The notes under the pieces were generated by a model. The model worked only from the letters and a program-made list of their open reading frames with translations. It ran no database searches and was not told the DNA's origin. Source: Dryocosmus kuriphilus (Eukaryota; Arthropoda; Insecta; Hymenoptera; Cynipidae). Taken from it: DNA of 64,000 nucleotides. Location: NCBI GenBank assembly GCA_038277395.1, contig CM076195.1:24514327-24578326 (forward strand). The letters are read 5' to 3'. Below are positions 1 to 11,699 of this stretch, one piece after another. The position numbers were made by a program, and so were the translations under genes. Within the stretch, counting starts at the first letter, position 1. Each line of letters begins with the position of its first letter.

Positions 1-598
1 ACGTAAAACCTATTTCTTTGGATTCAGGGGGGGCACGAAACGTCGAAATTTTATGAAATCCACGAAAGTCCGTTTTCACATAAAACTAATACCTTCTCAT
101 TGAGATGAGGATATAATAATAAAAATTGCATTTCTCAACCAAACTATAATGTAAAAAATTAAGAAATTCACGTTTTTGATACACTTTAATTGACCGGCAA
201 GCGTGAGAAACGTGATGAGAATGCGCCTGTGTAGCGGCCAGATTTTTTATTTAATAACCTTTACTAACTTTCTTACTTACTTTATAGTAATGTATTTTTA
301 AATTAAAACAACTATTAAACGTGTTCAAAAAATAGCTTGAAGCAAATTTGTAGATCTTTTTAAGGTGAGCAACTTTGTTTATTATAATTTTTTTCGTATC
401 TTGCATAGTTTGGTGAAAAGTGGATTTGTTTGTATTTAATAAAATATTTCACGAATAACTCGAAAACTATGCGTCTTTCCGAAGAAATGATAGCAGGTAA
501 ATTTGTAGATCTTTTTACAACTCTGCTTATCATGATTTTCTTTCGTATCTTACATATTTTGGCGGGAAATTTGAATTGTTGATTTTTAGAAAGAAATT

Positions 599-775
599 AT
601 GACAGATAAAATCAGAACCGTTGGTCAGAAACTGCTGGCTAACCAACTCATCCATACTTTTCACGCCTTAAAGAAGTGTGCCAAAGCGCAATCCAATCTG
701 ATTTGTCCTTCGAAGGTTATCATGTATACAGATTACGACAACAACAACAACAACGACAGACAGACACCAACGTAA
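599..775 (+). CDS. Repeat-borne small ORF, 58 aa, unknown function
   Basis: This ATG-initiated ORF sits inside the tandem repeat and recurs at 1978-2154 and, as a diverged 62-aa version, at 4144-4332. All copies share the core K-I-R-T-V-G, then T-F-H-A-L-K-K-C-A-K-A-Q-S-N, then a K-V-I-x-Y-T-x-Y-D segment followed by an Asn run encoded by the CAA/ACA microsatellite. The reading frame survives in the diverged copy, including a change of Asn-run length by whole codons. That hints at past coding selection, but three copies are too few to prove it. No signal peptide or membrane segment is visible, and I recognise no known family. It may be the remains of a transposon ORF or a chance ORF in a satellite. 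Confidence 0.3.
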   Translation: MTDKIRTVGQKLLANQLIHTFHALKKCAKAQSNLICPSKVIMYTDYDNNNNNDRQTPT

Positions 776-1977
776 AACCTATTTTTTCGGATTCAGAGGG
801 TCAGGAAACGTCGAAATTTCATGAAATCCGCGAAAGTCCGTTTTCACATAAAACTAATACCTTCTCATTGAGATGAGGATATAATAATAAAAATTGCATT
901 TTTCAACCAAACTATGTGAAAAATTAAGAAATTCACATTTCTGGTATACTTAATCGACTGGTAAGCATGAGAAACGTGATGAGAATGCGCCTGTGTAGAG
1001 GGCATATTTTTTATTTAATAACCTTTACTAACTTTCTTATTGACTTTATAGTAATGTATTTTTTGATTAAAAAAAAACTATTATACGTTTCATGAAAAAC
1101 TATGCGTTGGATCACAAATAGTTTTAAGAAAATTTGTAGATCTTTTTAAGGTGAACAACTTTGTTTATTATCATTTTTTTCGTAACTTACATAGTTTTGG
1201 TGAAAAGTGTATTTGTTTGCATTTAATAATATATTTTACGAATAACAACTGACCTTACTTTTCACGCCTTAAAGAAGTATGCCAAAGCGCAATCCAATCC
1301 GATTAGTCCTTCGAAAGTTATCGGGTATACAAACTACGACAACAACAACAACGATGACGACAGCGGCAGACAGAACTCAACGTAAAACCTATTTCTTTGG
1401 ATTCAGGGGGGGCACGAAACGTCGAAATTTTATGAAATCCACGAAAGTCCGTTTTCACATAAAACTAATACCTTCTCATTGAGATGAGGATATAATAATA
1501 AAAATTGCATTTCTCAACCAAACTATAATGTAAAAAATTAAGAAATTCACGTTTTTGATACACTTTAATTGACCGGCAAGCGTGAGAAACGTGATGAGAA
1601 TGCGCCTGTGTAGCGGCCAGATTTTTTATTTAATAACCTTTACTAACTTTCTTACTTACTTTATAGTAATGTATTTTTAAATTAAAACAACTATTAAACG
1701 TGTTCAAAAAATAGCTTGAAGCAAATTTGTAGATCTTTTTAAGGTGAGCAACTTTGTTTATTATAATTTTTTTCGTATCTTGCATAGTTTGGTGAAAAGT
1801 GGATTTGTTTGTATTTAATAAAATATTTCACGAATAACTCGAAAACTATGCGTCTTTCCGAAGAAATGATAGCAGGTAAATTTGTAGATCTTTTTACAAC
1901 TCTGCTTATCATGATTTTCTTTCGTATCTTACATATTTTGGCGGGAAATTTGAATTGTTGATTTTTAGAAAGAAATT

Positions 1978-2154
1978 ATGACAGATAAAATCAGAACCGT
2001 TGGTCAGAAACTGCTGGCTAACCAACTCATCCATACTTTTCACGCCTTAAAGAAGTGTGCCAAAGCGCAATCCAATCCGATTTGTCCTTCGAAGGTTATC
2101 ATGTATACAGATTACGACAACAACAACAACAACGACAGACAGACACCAACGTAA
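1978..2154 (+). CDS. Second copy of repeat-borne small ORF, 58 aa
   Basis: This is the 1379-bp-displaced copy of the ORF at 599-775. It has the same start and stop and at least one coding difference (the C-to-T change near position 698 of the first copy gives Leu instead of Pro). The frame is intact and the function is unknown. A fourth, truncated relative near 1258 lacks the N-terminal codons. Confidence 0.3.
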   Translation: MTDKIRTVGQKLLANQLIHTFHALKKCAKAQSNPICPSKVIMYTDYDNNNNNDRQTPT

Positions 2155-3402
2155 AACCTATTTTTTCGGATTCAGAGGGTCAGGAAACGTCGAGATTTCA
2201 TGAAATCCGCGAAATTCATTTTTCACATAAAACTAATACCTTCTCAGTGACATGAGAATGTAATAATAAAAATTGCATTTTTCAACCAAACTACCTGTAT
2301 GTAAAAAATTAAGAAATTCACGTTTTTGGTATACTTTAGTTGACTGGTAAGCGTGAGAAACGTGATGATAATGCACCTGAGTAGCGGGAAGATTTTTTAT
2401 TTAATAACCTTTACTAACTTTCTTCTTGACTTTATAGTAATGTAGATTTTGATAAAAACAGCTATTTTACGTTTCATGAATAAACTATGCGCTGGTTCAA
2501 AAACTAGGTTTAAGCAAATTTGTAGATCTTTTTAAGGTGAGCAACTTTGTTTATTATCATTTTTTTTCGTATCTTACATATTTTGGCGGGAAATTTGAAT
2601 GGTTGATTTTTAGAAAGAAATTACTGTCACGCCCCGAGCTAATGCGAGGGTGGGTTCGTACTTATGTAAAGGGGAGGCGAGGTAGGCTAATTATGTCAGG
2701 GGGTAAGGCCTGACGTTTTGTGGGATCGTTGGCACTTATCGACCCAAGGGAATCGTATTATATGCAAAAATATTGGTAGGATATAATTGTTTAGTTTATT
2801 ACAGATAAAAATAATAATATTGATACAATAATGTTGTTTACATAAATTGTTTAATAGTGTAAATAGTGTAGTCGTAGTGTTACATTAAAGGTTAACTTAC
2901 ATGAGTGCTTTTCTTGTGGAAACGACGAGAAGTACAATAGGGTGAATCTGCTGTAGAGTCAAGGCTAAATTGAGGATCTTTAAGTTAGATTAGATCCTTA
3001 ACTGTCGAGCGATACACACCGCGTTCCCTGTAGTGAATCCACTCGTAAGTTCAATGCAACACTTGTTAAACACAGCGGACTATAAGTGTGATGACTTATA
3101 CGACAACCGAAATATCCTATTTGGTTGAAGGGACACTTGTTTAGAATACGACCGACTTTGTTGTGCACTGCCGAGCGTGAAACGTACTTGTCGCATTAAC
3201 TTGACTGACTTGATTAAGTTCTGGTGTCAATGCTACTATAAAGTCGTAGTGTTACACTCTGACGAAATAATTGAACTGTCGTTGTAACGACGAACTTGAC
3301 GATCGCGACACGTTCTGGTATCAACGGTGACGAAGTAACTGTTGGAGCAAACTGACGACTGATGTTTACTGTTCGGGGGTTTATATACACCCCGTTTCCT
3401 AT

Positions 3403-3520
3403 AGGAATCGAAAATCTCGTCATTGGCACATAAGGTAAGAAATCTCGTCATTCTCACGTACGGTAAGAAATCTCGCCATTCTCACGTATTTTGAGAAACT
3501 TGGTCATCGGCACGTCCGGA
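3403..3520 (+). repeat. Four 30-bp direct repeats inside the solo LTR
   Basis: Four imperfect units share the core GAAATCTCGTCATTCTCACG, with GGTAAG between the two middle units. Repeats in LTR U3 regions often carry regulatory sites, but nothing here identifies a bound factor. Confidence 0.7.
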
Positions 3521-3601
3521 TTGATTCTATATGTCATAACTTCTGAACAAGTAATCACTTACACCTTTACATTGACTCACAGTATTTTTACATAAATATG
3601 T

Positions 3602-3621
3602 TCACACACACACACACACAC
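3602..3621 (+). repeat. CA microsatellite
   Basis: A run of about ten CA dinucleotides inside the solo LTR. Confidence 0.9.
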
Positions 3622-4143
3622 ATTTTAGATATCCTTTAACTCTTACTTTGTGTATGATGATCTATTTCTATGTCTAAACTTATGTTTATTAATTTGGATT
3701 GAGTTTGATTTGTTATTATAGTTTCAGCGATCTATTTACTTATAGTGAAGTACTGAATAAGTTTGCGCGCATACACACACATATATACATATTACTTATT
3801 TTTTATATACATGATGTGTGTACGTTCACCTACTTATATTACATTTACTGATAGTTCGGTATTGATTTAAACATTGATTCCTTATACATGATTTTCGTGT
3901 ACTATTTCTATATGCATAGAATGGGTATATTATCGGCGTTATGCTTTATGGTAATGAGTTTTTGTGTTACTCACGCTTGCTTCCTTATCTACAGTGGCAT
4001 AATTATCATATGCTGACTTGTAATCGTAAGCCGCTACTTGGCTTGTCTGGTAAGACGAGCATTCATCATTAGAGATTCTTATTCGTAGATAAAGAAACAT
4101 TCGTTATACCTAATATCTTCAAATTTGCGGATGTGACATTACG

Positions 4144-4332
4144 ATGGATAAAATCAGAACCGTTGGTAAAAAACCGCTGGCTATCGAACTCGTCCTTACT
4201 TTTCACGCCTTAAAGAAGTGTGCCAAAGCGCAATCCAATCCGATTAGTACTTCGAAAGTTATCGTGTATACAAACTACGACAACAACAACAACAACAACA
4301 ACAACGACAGCGACAGACAGAAACCAACATAA
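4144..4332 (+). CDS. Third, diverged copy of repeat-borne small ORF, 62 aa
   Basis: This starts at the ATG immediately downstream of the solo-LTR target duplication and belongs to the same tandem-repeat family as the ORF at 599-775. Substitutions relative to the other copies are spread along it, and the Asn run is three codons longer, yet the frame stays open to a stop before AAAACCTATTT, as in the other units. The function is unknown. The repeat unit itself continues to about 4440. Confidence 0.3.
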   Translation: MDKIRTVGKKPLAIELVLTFHALKKCAKAQSNPISTSKVIVYTNYDNNNNNNNNDSDRQKPT

Positions 4333-4526
4333 AACCTATTTTTTTGGATTCAGGGAGTCACGAAACGTCGAGGTTTCATGAAATCCGCGAAATTCAGTTT
4401 TCACATAAAACTAATACCTTCTCATTGAGATGAGAATGTAAAAAAAATGGAGGCGAAAATTATCGTAAACTTTTTTTGCTAAGTTAATAATTATCGAGTT
4501 ATTAACAATTAAAGATTAACCAATCA

Positions 4527-5420
4527 GAAGGACCCGTTAGGTGGAAGGCAGTACATGTGTCACCGACGATATAGTGTATGCGTAAACAAGTTCGGTTAGT
4601 ATAATTACACCTGCGATCGTTTTTCCAGGAGGTTGTGACTCTCTGGTGCAACTTCACACTTCGACGAGATTTAAAAAATAAGTCCTCCCCAAGCCAATAA
4701 GTCAATATTGTTCGACGGATTAATGACCTCACTTGAGTTGTATATGTTACTCGAATTCTGTAGAATTCTCTGTAATTCCGTAGAATTCTCTGTAATTCCG
4801 TAGAATTGCCTTAAATAATTTTGAATTAACTACAAGTCCTTTTTAATACCTCTGATGTCACTAAAGTCAACCTTGAATTATTTTGAATTTTAAGTCTTTT
4901 AAGTGCTTTTAAATTCTTCTGAATTCCTTAACAGACACTGCACTTTTTTTAATTCTTTCGAAAGTAATGAAGTTTGGTCGACGATTTAACCACAAGTGAA
5001 TGAAAATTTATTCACTGCTCGAATTCTGTGGATGTTCGTTAAAAATCTTAGAATTTATTTAAGTTTTGCTGAATACTTTTAAAATCATTAGAATAAACCT
5101 TAAATTATTTTGAATTTCATGTCTTTTGAATTCTCCTGTATTCTCTGAATTATTCTAAAACCCTTGGGCTTTTCCAAAATCTTGCCAAATTAGTCAAGCT
5201 ACGTCAGAGGATTAACTACTAGTAAATGAAGTTGCACACGTTATAATATTTTGATTTCTGTAGAATTCTTTTAAACATTTTATAATTTTTAAAAATCTTT
5301 TTGAATGCTTTTAAAATCATTACCATTCACGTCGACGTATTTTATATTCATGTCTTTTGAATTTTCTCGAATTCTCTGAATTCTTCTTAATCTATTGCAC
5401 CTAATAATTTTCTAATGAAA
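4527..5420 (+). repeat. Left inverted arm of foldback-like element
   Basis: Inverted counterpart of 11,700-12,852. The inner part consists of degenerate subrepeats of roughly 180-250 bp, each carrying a GTAGTTAA-/TTAACTAC-type motif, a TGAATTC-rich stretch and an AAGTGCA.TG-like motif. The two arms differ by many substitutions, so the duplication is not recent. Confidence 0.8.
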
Positions 5421-5522
5421 TAATTTTTTAGTCGAGTGCACGCGTGTAAGAGAAAGTATCAAGCTACTTTTTGCCGAGTTTATTTTTACCTACAAATCGA
5501 CAATAAATAAGTCTGTCTGATT

Positions 5523-6478
5523 ATGCCCTTACCAAAATGCGATTTTTTTTACTTTAACTATGTTTCAGTCATTTACGAACATAATAAAAGCGCCATTATA
5601 CTTAACAGACAACTAGGATCTTTTTCAAAGATGAAAAGCCTACCTAAAACAAATATCTCAGAAAGTTTTCATACTCGCATGCACCAATGAACTACGATAA
5701 AGTCACTTAATCGTACCTTACTACTACCTACACACATGAACTGAAAATTACCCAATTAATTTTTTTCCGGGTGTATTTTTGAATGCCAACATACCCACGG
5801 TAAAGAATTTTTGACGAAGTTATTAGTAAAAGGGTTTGCTTTACTTTAATTAATTTTTACTATTTATTGAACATAATTAAAGCGTTTTCAAACTTACGCG
5901 ACCAGGATTTTTCCACGGTTGAAGATTCTACAAAATAAAATCTTGCAAATTTTTTAAACATGCGTGCACCAATAAGACACAATCAAGAGATTATTTTGAA
6001 CCTCCCTGCCAAACGCATGTACGAAAACTTAAAAAATAATTTTTTTTGCGGTGCATTTTTTAATGAGAACACACCCGGGGTCAAGAATTTTTGACGACGC
6101 CCTTACCAATAGGATTTTTCAACTTTTATCAGTTTTTACTATTTAACAAACCTGATTAAAAGGGTGGTCAAAATTAATGGAGCTCTATCTTTTGTAATGA
6201 TGAAAATTCTATCTAAAAAAATATTTTGAATAGTTCTAATACATGTATGCAAGAATGAACTACGAACAAGTCACTTAATCATATCTAATTGCTAAACGCA
6301 TGTACAAAAAATTACCACCTAAATTTTTTTTAGTACATTTTTAAATATGAACATAGCCCTGATAAGCAATTTTCGATGACGCGTTTACTAATAGTATTTA
6401 CTTAAGTGTAATAAATGTAATAAATAAGCGGTGTCAAACGAAATGGATTAGGATCTTTTTCAATGATGAAAATTTTAC
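5523..6478 (+). repeat. Tandem array of about 285-bp units, 3.3 copies
   Basis: Units begin near 5523, 5817, 6099 and 6381. Each shares a CTTACCAA-/ACTAATAG-like start, a TTTTTACTATTTA-like stretch, GGATCTTTTTCAATGATGAAAA, ATGCATGCACCAATGAACTAC-like text, and a closing ...AATTTTTGACGAC. The copies are diverged (I estimate 70-80 percent identity by eye). No ORF is conserved between units. Confidence 0.85.
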
Positions 6479-6662
6479 TTTGCCGGAGATCAGCTATTTG
6501 TAAACGTATTTCTTTTGTTTTTTCGTAATTTCGCGTAATCTCGATTCGCTTTGTTCATGTCCAGTTTCTTTCAAATAAATGTTAGTCGTGAATATGCCTC
6601 TTTACACAAACACTGAGTACTGTGACATGTACCTAGTTTTTGGTGCGTGAAACAGCAGTGCC

Positions 6663-7050
6663 TGGAATGCAGCTCAAGAGTATGCTAGAAGACATCCTGA
6701 CAGGCGTTATCCATCCTTCCAAGTCTTCACTAGGTTAGACAGAACTTTACGAGAAACAGGGCAACTGTTTAACCATCACCGAGAAGTTGGTGGTCGACCG
6801 CGAAATTTCGCAACTGAGAATCGCGTTGTTAGACACTACGAGCGGGAACTCAATACAAGTGTACGTCTAGCTGGACAACATTTACACCTGTCACAAAGCA
6901 TAGTCGACAGAGCTTAATAATTGGACACGGGTCACTCGTGCAGAGAAGTTACCCAGAATTTTGTGGACAGATGAATCACTCTTTACTCGGGAAGGGATTT
7001 TTAGTGTCCATAATGAACATTATTGGGCCCAGGAAAATCCCGAAGTTTTC
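6663..7050 (+). pseudogene. Tc1/mariner-superfamily transposase fragment
   Basis: An open stretch (6663 to about 6917) encodes an N-terminal DNA-binding region: A-A-Q-E-Y-A-R-R-H-P-D-R-R-Y-P-S-F-Q-V-F, then a G-G-R-P-R-N linker-like motif and T-E-N-R-V-V. It ends in TAA. A second piece from about 6940 encodes L-W-T-D-E-S-L-F-T-R-E-G, matching the first catalytic Asp block of mariner-like DDE transposases, followed by H-N-E-H-Y-W-A-Q-E-N-P. The segment between the helix-turn-helix and DDE blocks is missing, and no second catalytic block follows. The matching C-terminal piece lies 2.7 kb downstream at 9725. This is a dead remnant. Confidence 0.8.
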
Positions 7051-9719
7051 CGGTAGAGAGGTGTAACGTGGTGAATTTTACCCCGTTCGGGATCCTCTCC
7101 CCATGCTTATACATAATAATCGGTTTGAATTTAAAAGAGGAAAATAAAGAGAAGGATTCGGTGGCCAAAGAGGAACTCACAGACGTGAGAGGTAAGCATG
7201 GGTACGAATGTGTGAGTGCGTGTGTCAGTCTAGTAACCTAAGGATGCTTATGTATATTAATTTACCTTATGTACTGCTTAAATTTGTAAAGTGAAGGGAC
7301 AAATAGATTTGTGAATACCGTCGGACTTGCGAGCTTGCCTACTTCCCACGAAGCCCGGGATTCCGCCTCGGACAGCCGACCTTCAAGAAACATATAGAGA
7401 TGATCTCAGTAGTCCGGATGTCGCCCCGTGTCCCCTGGCACTCCGCAATTAGCACTCCACACTTTGCAATCCACGTCACTGCACACGCACGAGCCTCACC
7501 CAATTCAGGGGAAGCGATATGCCGCGATGAAAATCCGCGAACGAGGACAGGAACTCCTCACGATGTGTCAGAAACCGCGGAAGAGGCGGCCATGATGTTT
7601 GTGACGTCAGTCCTGCAATACCACTAGAGAGCAGGGACCCTGTACGATACCGACGGAAGGAGAATCATAGTTCGGGAGGGCAGCACCTGTCGGACGGGAC
7701 ATTGACGTGCGGAGACACGCTGTGTGTGGGAAGAGAGCGGCGCAACATCAGTTCCGATTTGGCCATCGCTGGGGCACGTTTTCGGGCAGTTTCCGTAGGG
7801 CAGTGCTTTTTTTGTCATCGACGAAAGAATGAAAGCAACAGGGCTGCGAGGAAGCAGGTAAGCGAAAGCAAACCCCGATCATGTATAGTCTCAGATTTTT
7901 CTTTGCTTGCTTCGAGTTTCGTTTTTGTTATTAGAGATTCCTTTTTTGGGTATGTCGAGTCAGTGAAAGAGTGAGTAGAGGTAGTAGCGCGTAGAACGTT
8001 CAGGCCGTGTGCCATTTTGAATGTCGTCACGGATAAAATTTTCATTGTACCGAGACATTTAGTCAGCTTAATTTTCCGATATTCCTTTTAGCATTCCGTG
8101 ATTATTTGACTATTGTTGTTAGAATAAGACTATTGCCGTGTAAAATTCAGTTCTAATTATGTTCGCCGCCGAATAGATTTTGCCGGTTTGAGAGTAAATT
8201 TCTTAGTGCTTTGCCACGAGGCCGTGACCTTGAGAGTCCAATGTGTTCGCGGATTTCTGTAGTAAATTAAGCATCAATGCCGACCTACCTGTAATATTTC
8301 ACCTCATTTCTAGTTGATTTTAAATAAACATGCTTTATAATTTTACCTTTCATAATTTGCTGACTTATTATATTCCGACAGAGTTCTGATTCGTTTCGAC
8401 GCCCCCACCAAATCCCTCTCCTTCCGAGCTAGTGCGGGATTGTGTTAATTGTAGTAGTTTCACCTTTTTTTTGCTTTTTTTGAGGTTTTACATTTCCGCT
8501 ATCTGAATTTCTTTTTCTTTGAGTGTTCTTTGAGCGACACCCCTTCCGGGTGTCTGGCGCCTAACCAGCATAATTAAAAATTCGACTTTTCAAATTTCAT
8601 TTCGAGTCACGCAAGGTAAGCCAATGTTGTAGCGATACTCGAAGCCTTCAGTCCCATGAGGTGGGGATTATCGTTATAGAGGATTCCAGAGAAAATTTAA
8701 AATAAACGTCTGGTCTGAATTGATAGGCAATCGATTGATCGGACCGTACATTCTCCAAGGGACCCTGAATGTAAGTGTGTTCTCAAAAAGTTAAAATAGT
8801 AAAAAAATAATAAGCAATTTTACGCTGTGGATGAACTGATAACATTTTATTTTATCCTTAGAATTTAGACAGTTTTAAATATTATCGAAACCTGAAATTC
8901 TCAACAGAAAATGGCCGAAATTATAAAATATCTGACACTGTAAATTTTCCGAACAGAAAAAGTAAGTTGTTTTAAATAGTAAATAAAGAATTTAAATAAC
9001 AATTCATTTAATACAATAAATATCCAAAAATAAATAACATTTAATTTTAAAATTATTTTTCGAATTATAGTATTTATTTTTAAAGCAATTTATAATTATG
9101 TCTTTTCGGGAATTTTCCAATTCTGTGAATTGTGAATGAATTGTGTTAATGGCGGAAATTACCTAATTTAGAACATTTTTTCGTTGGGATTTTTTTTTTA
9201 GACTTTTTAGTCGTTCCAAGATATTAAAAGAAAAATAATTATTTTTCTAATAATACTATTTTCACACGGAGAACAGTATCTGGAATTCCTTCTAGAAGTT
9301 CTTCCGGAATTACTGACGGAATTGCCTCAAGACATCCTAGATCACATTAGGTATCTATCAGCATGACGGCTGCCCTGCTCACCGGTTCAGGCTCGTTGTT
9401 GATTATCTGAATCTTTCCTTCGAAAGTCGCTGGAATAATCTTAATTCTAAAATTGAAGTCTTTGTAAACTTTTTTCGAAAAAAAATAAGATTTGTTAGTG
9501 TGATATTACAATATTTGTTTATTAATTAAGATGTTGTTTAAAAACTTGTTTGCTCAGTCGTAAAGATTTTTAAAAAATATTCAAACGTAATTTTAGTTTC
9601 GTTTTCTTATAAATAAAAACTTGAATCAATTTAAAAAAACTGAAAGATGCATGGTCATTAAAGGGTTAAAAATAATTTGTGTAGGTAATGTAAAAGAAAA
9701 GCATGTACAAAAATGCTGA
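7051..9719. other. No recognisable gene; GC-richer block at 7.3-8.1 kb
   Basis: This stretch separates the N-terminal and C-terminal pieces of the mariner-type transposase and could be an insertion between them. Short ORFs (for example 7023-7241, 7400-7627 and 7702-7974) overlap on both strands and show no domain. The part from 7300 to 8550 is richer in CG than its surroundings. A TGGCGCC at 8551 faintly recalls a primer-binding site, but I could not find paired LTRs. From 8750 on it is AT-rich and featureless. Confidence 0.5.
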
Positions 9720-9724
9720 TTTAC

Positions 9725-9900
9725 AGATCACCGGACCTCACGCCGATGGACTTTTTCCTATGGGGTCATCTGAAGACGGCAGTTTATTCGATGCCGCTGC
9801 CGCGCGATGAGAATGAAGCAGAAAGGGCAGTAGTAGAAAGGCTTGGTGCGGCGTGTGCCTCATTCACACCAGAGATGATAGAGGTCGACCCAAGATCTCC
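9725..9900 (+). pseudogene. Mariner-type transposase C-terminal fragment
   Basis: The frame encodes S-P-D-L-T-P-M-D-F-F-L-W-G-H-L-K, the conserved block carrying the third catalytic acidic residue of insect mariner-like transposases, followed by a charged tail ending F-T-P-E-M-I-E. It lies in the same orientation as the N-terminal piece at 6663 and immediately before an inverted N-terminal piece at 9925-10,119. That suggests two copies were broken and joined. Confidence 0.8.
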
Positions 9901-9924
9901 TCCGACATGCTCCAGCTTGCTTGA

Positions 9925-10119
9925 TCAAAGGAGGGCGTCAGTTTCAGCAGTCGTTAAAACATCCAGGAAGATAAAATCATGGTTAAACACTTGGCCTATT
10001 TCCCGTGAAGTTATGTCTAACCTAGTGAAAACTTGAAAAGATCGATGACGCCTATCAGGATATCTTTTATTATACTCTTGAGCTGCCATCCGGGCACTTC
10101 TTTTTACATTTAATTGCAT
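9925..10119 (-). pseudogene. Inverted mariner-type transposase N-terminal fragment
   Basis: On the minus strand this encodes A-A-Q-E-Y-N-K-R-Y-P-D-R-R-H-R-S-F-Q-V-F followed by T-R-L-D, closely matching the plus-strand piece at 6663. It then runs out of homology after F-N-H. With the C-terminal piece on the opposite strand only 25 bp away, it marks an inversion breakpoint or head-to-head insertion of two copies of one transposon family. Confidence 0.75.
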
Positions 10120-11699
10120 TTAATTAAAAAAACAAGTTTTAAACAAAATATTTTTCAGGACCTTGCCAAAACCTTCGATCCATTTCTTTGCTGACACTTC
10201 AAGAAAATAATTCCGACCCATTCATGGCTATAATGTCTAATATCTGATTTTTTCCAAATCTATCTATCCATCAGTAACGAAATGAAATGAGAGTTTCGGC
10301 CGGGACCGAATGGTTTACTAATTGCTGTAGTAAGCAGTTTTCTACTAATCTCTATTAGAAAACTACTACTTCACAATTGAGGAGTTCCATCTTTCAGGAA
10401 CATAATGTATCGCAAATCGATAAGGAAGCGATAGAGTTACCGATATAGTAAATAATATACAGTAAACCTTCTTCGAATTGCCCCCAGCAGCGGAGCGCAC
10501 AGGTAGCGCAGGTAACACCGGAGTGGGGACTCACCTGCCTACCAGAGGGGTGAGCTATTAAATAGTCGCTCCCGACAAGAAAGCGCGTCTTTTTCCGATG
10601 CGTCGGCAAGAGAACCACCTCTAAGGGAATAACTGCGGTTCCCCCTTAGAGACACCCGATAGGTCTCTTAAATAAATGCGCGTTAACAATTAGTTAATTT
10701 TCAAGATGAATAGAAAGGACGTATAGTCCATAAGAATCTTACTCTAAGTAGGAGAAGATCCGTTTACATATTAGAATCATAAGAAGTCGTACAATAATTT
10801 AACAGAACAGGCTTGTTATTGTGTACAGATGGTCCTGCCACTCAGATATATATATATATTTATCGATTTTCGTTAGCACGCGGTCGCCAGCCGTGATAGC
10901 ACGAGCTACGTCACGAGGTTTAATACTTCCAGGTATTTCACGCCATTCTCCGAGAAATTAGTCTGGGAATCGTCGTGGACAATTATCTCCTAAATTCAAG
11001 TATAAGGAGGGATTTAAATTCTGTAAATAAATATAGTATTCGCTTGGACGTTTTCCGTCTTTTCTCATCAGGAGCATGACTCACTGAGATAATGTTTTTC
11101 TTTTCAGTCAATTTTCGAATACTGTAAATTTTAGTTATGAGTAAAAATAAATAAACCCAGTATTCCAAAGGGAGACTAAATTTCGAATTTATATTGATTC
11201 ATTCAATTTTGTATTAATTTATGAATAATTGTATCTCGTTGGGAGATTTTGTATGCAATTCTTCAGTAGATTCAAGTAGGGAAAAGGTGATTCTGCCGAG
11301 CACTCATTGTGTCACGAATCATAATGATGAAGTAAGTGATTTCGAATATCTCCTTAAAGATTGGATTTACAAGAGAAATCCAGTATCACTATCCTGAATG
11401 TTCCCGTGACTCAAGATATATCCTTTCTCGCACATGCGAGGAATGCATGCGATCTCGTTGCGAGAACAGTAACGTAACACAATAAAGTCTTGCTAATTCA
11501 CTTCAGTAAAGGATTTTTTTTACTCAAGCAAATTAATAAGAATTTTATCTGTGAATTACTACTAAAAAATGCTTACTAAAAGAATTATTGAACGATGCGG
11601 CACTACATTATTATAGCAGGTCTGCTATTTACTAATGAGAATTAAAATACACCTTATTTCTCAATATGTATGTATTGCACATTTTACTATCAAACATAC
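10120..11699. other. No gene; short hairpins only
   Basis: There is no ORF with recognisable domains. Two short hairpins are visible: around 10,617-10,652 (TCTAAGGG ... CCCTTAGA) and around 10,330-10,370 (arms containing AGTTTTCTA and TAGAAAACT). A short TA run lies near 10,845. The rest is AT-rich unique-looking sequence between the transposase pieces and the right foldback arm. Confidence 0.5.

Larger units (their letters stand above)
1..2620 (+). repeat. Higher-order tandem repeat, period 1379 bp
   Basis: The sequence beginning at 1 recurs at 1380 almost base for base for about 770 bp. Within it, two related subunits of roughly 600 and 780 bp alternate. Marker strings such as TTTTCACGCCTTAAAGAAGT recur near 657, 1258, 2036 and 4198, and GTAGATCTTTTTAAGGTGA recurs near 351, 1136, 1730 and 2520. 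Each unit contains a short CAA microsatellite. The 1/1380 copies are far more alike than neighbouring subunits, so the long unit was duplicated recently or duplicated in assembly. No family identification can be made from the sequence. Confidence 0.9.
2625..4138. mobile_element. Solo LTR, 1514 bp, with TTAC target duplication
   Basis: The segment starts TGTCAC and ends GTGACA, the TG...CA form of an LTR with short inverted ends. It is flanked on both sides by TTAC (2621-2624 and 4139-4142). It interrupts the tandem-repeat unit exactly at the AAATTA/C-GATGGATAAAATC junction, where uninterrupted copies read AAATTATGACAGATAAAATC. There is no coding sequence, primer site or second LTR, so it is best read as a solo LTR left by LTR-LTR recombination. 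Internally it holds about four 30-bp repeats (3403-3520) and a CA run. Its terminus resembles the GTGACA end of element A, but I see no wider similarity to that LTR. Confidence 0.75.

Noticed and set aside
7400..8045. Cluster of ORFs in the GC-richer block as a host gene or exon
   Set aside because: ORFs overlap on both strands, lack domains and lack convincing splice-site pairs.
8524..8570. TGGCGCC preceded by an ...ACACC stretch, as a primer-binding site of another LTR element
   Set aside because: No matching LTR pair or downstream gag could be found; seven bases are too few.
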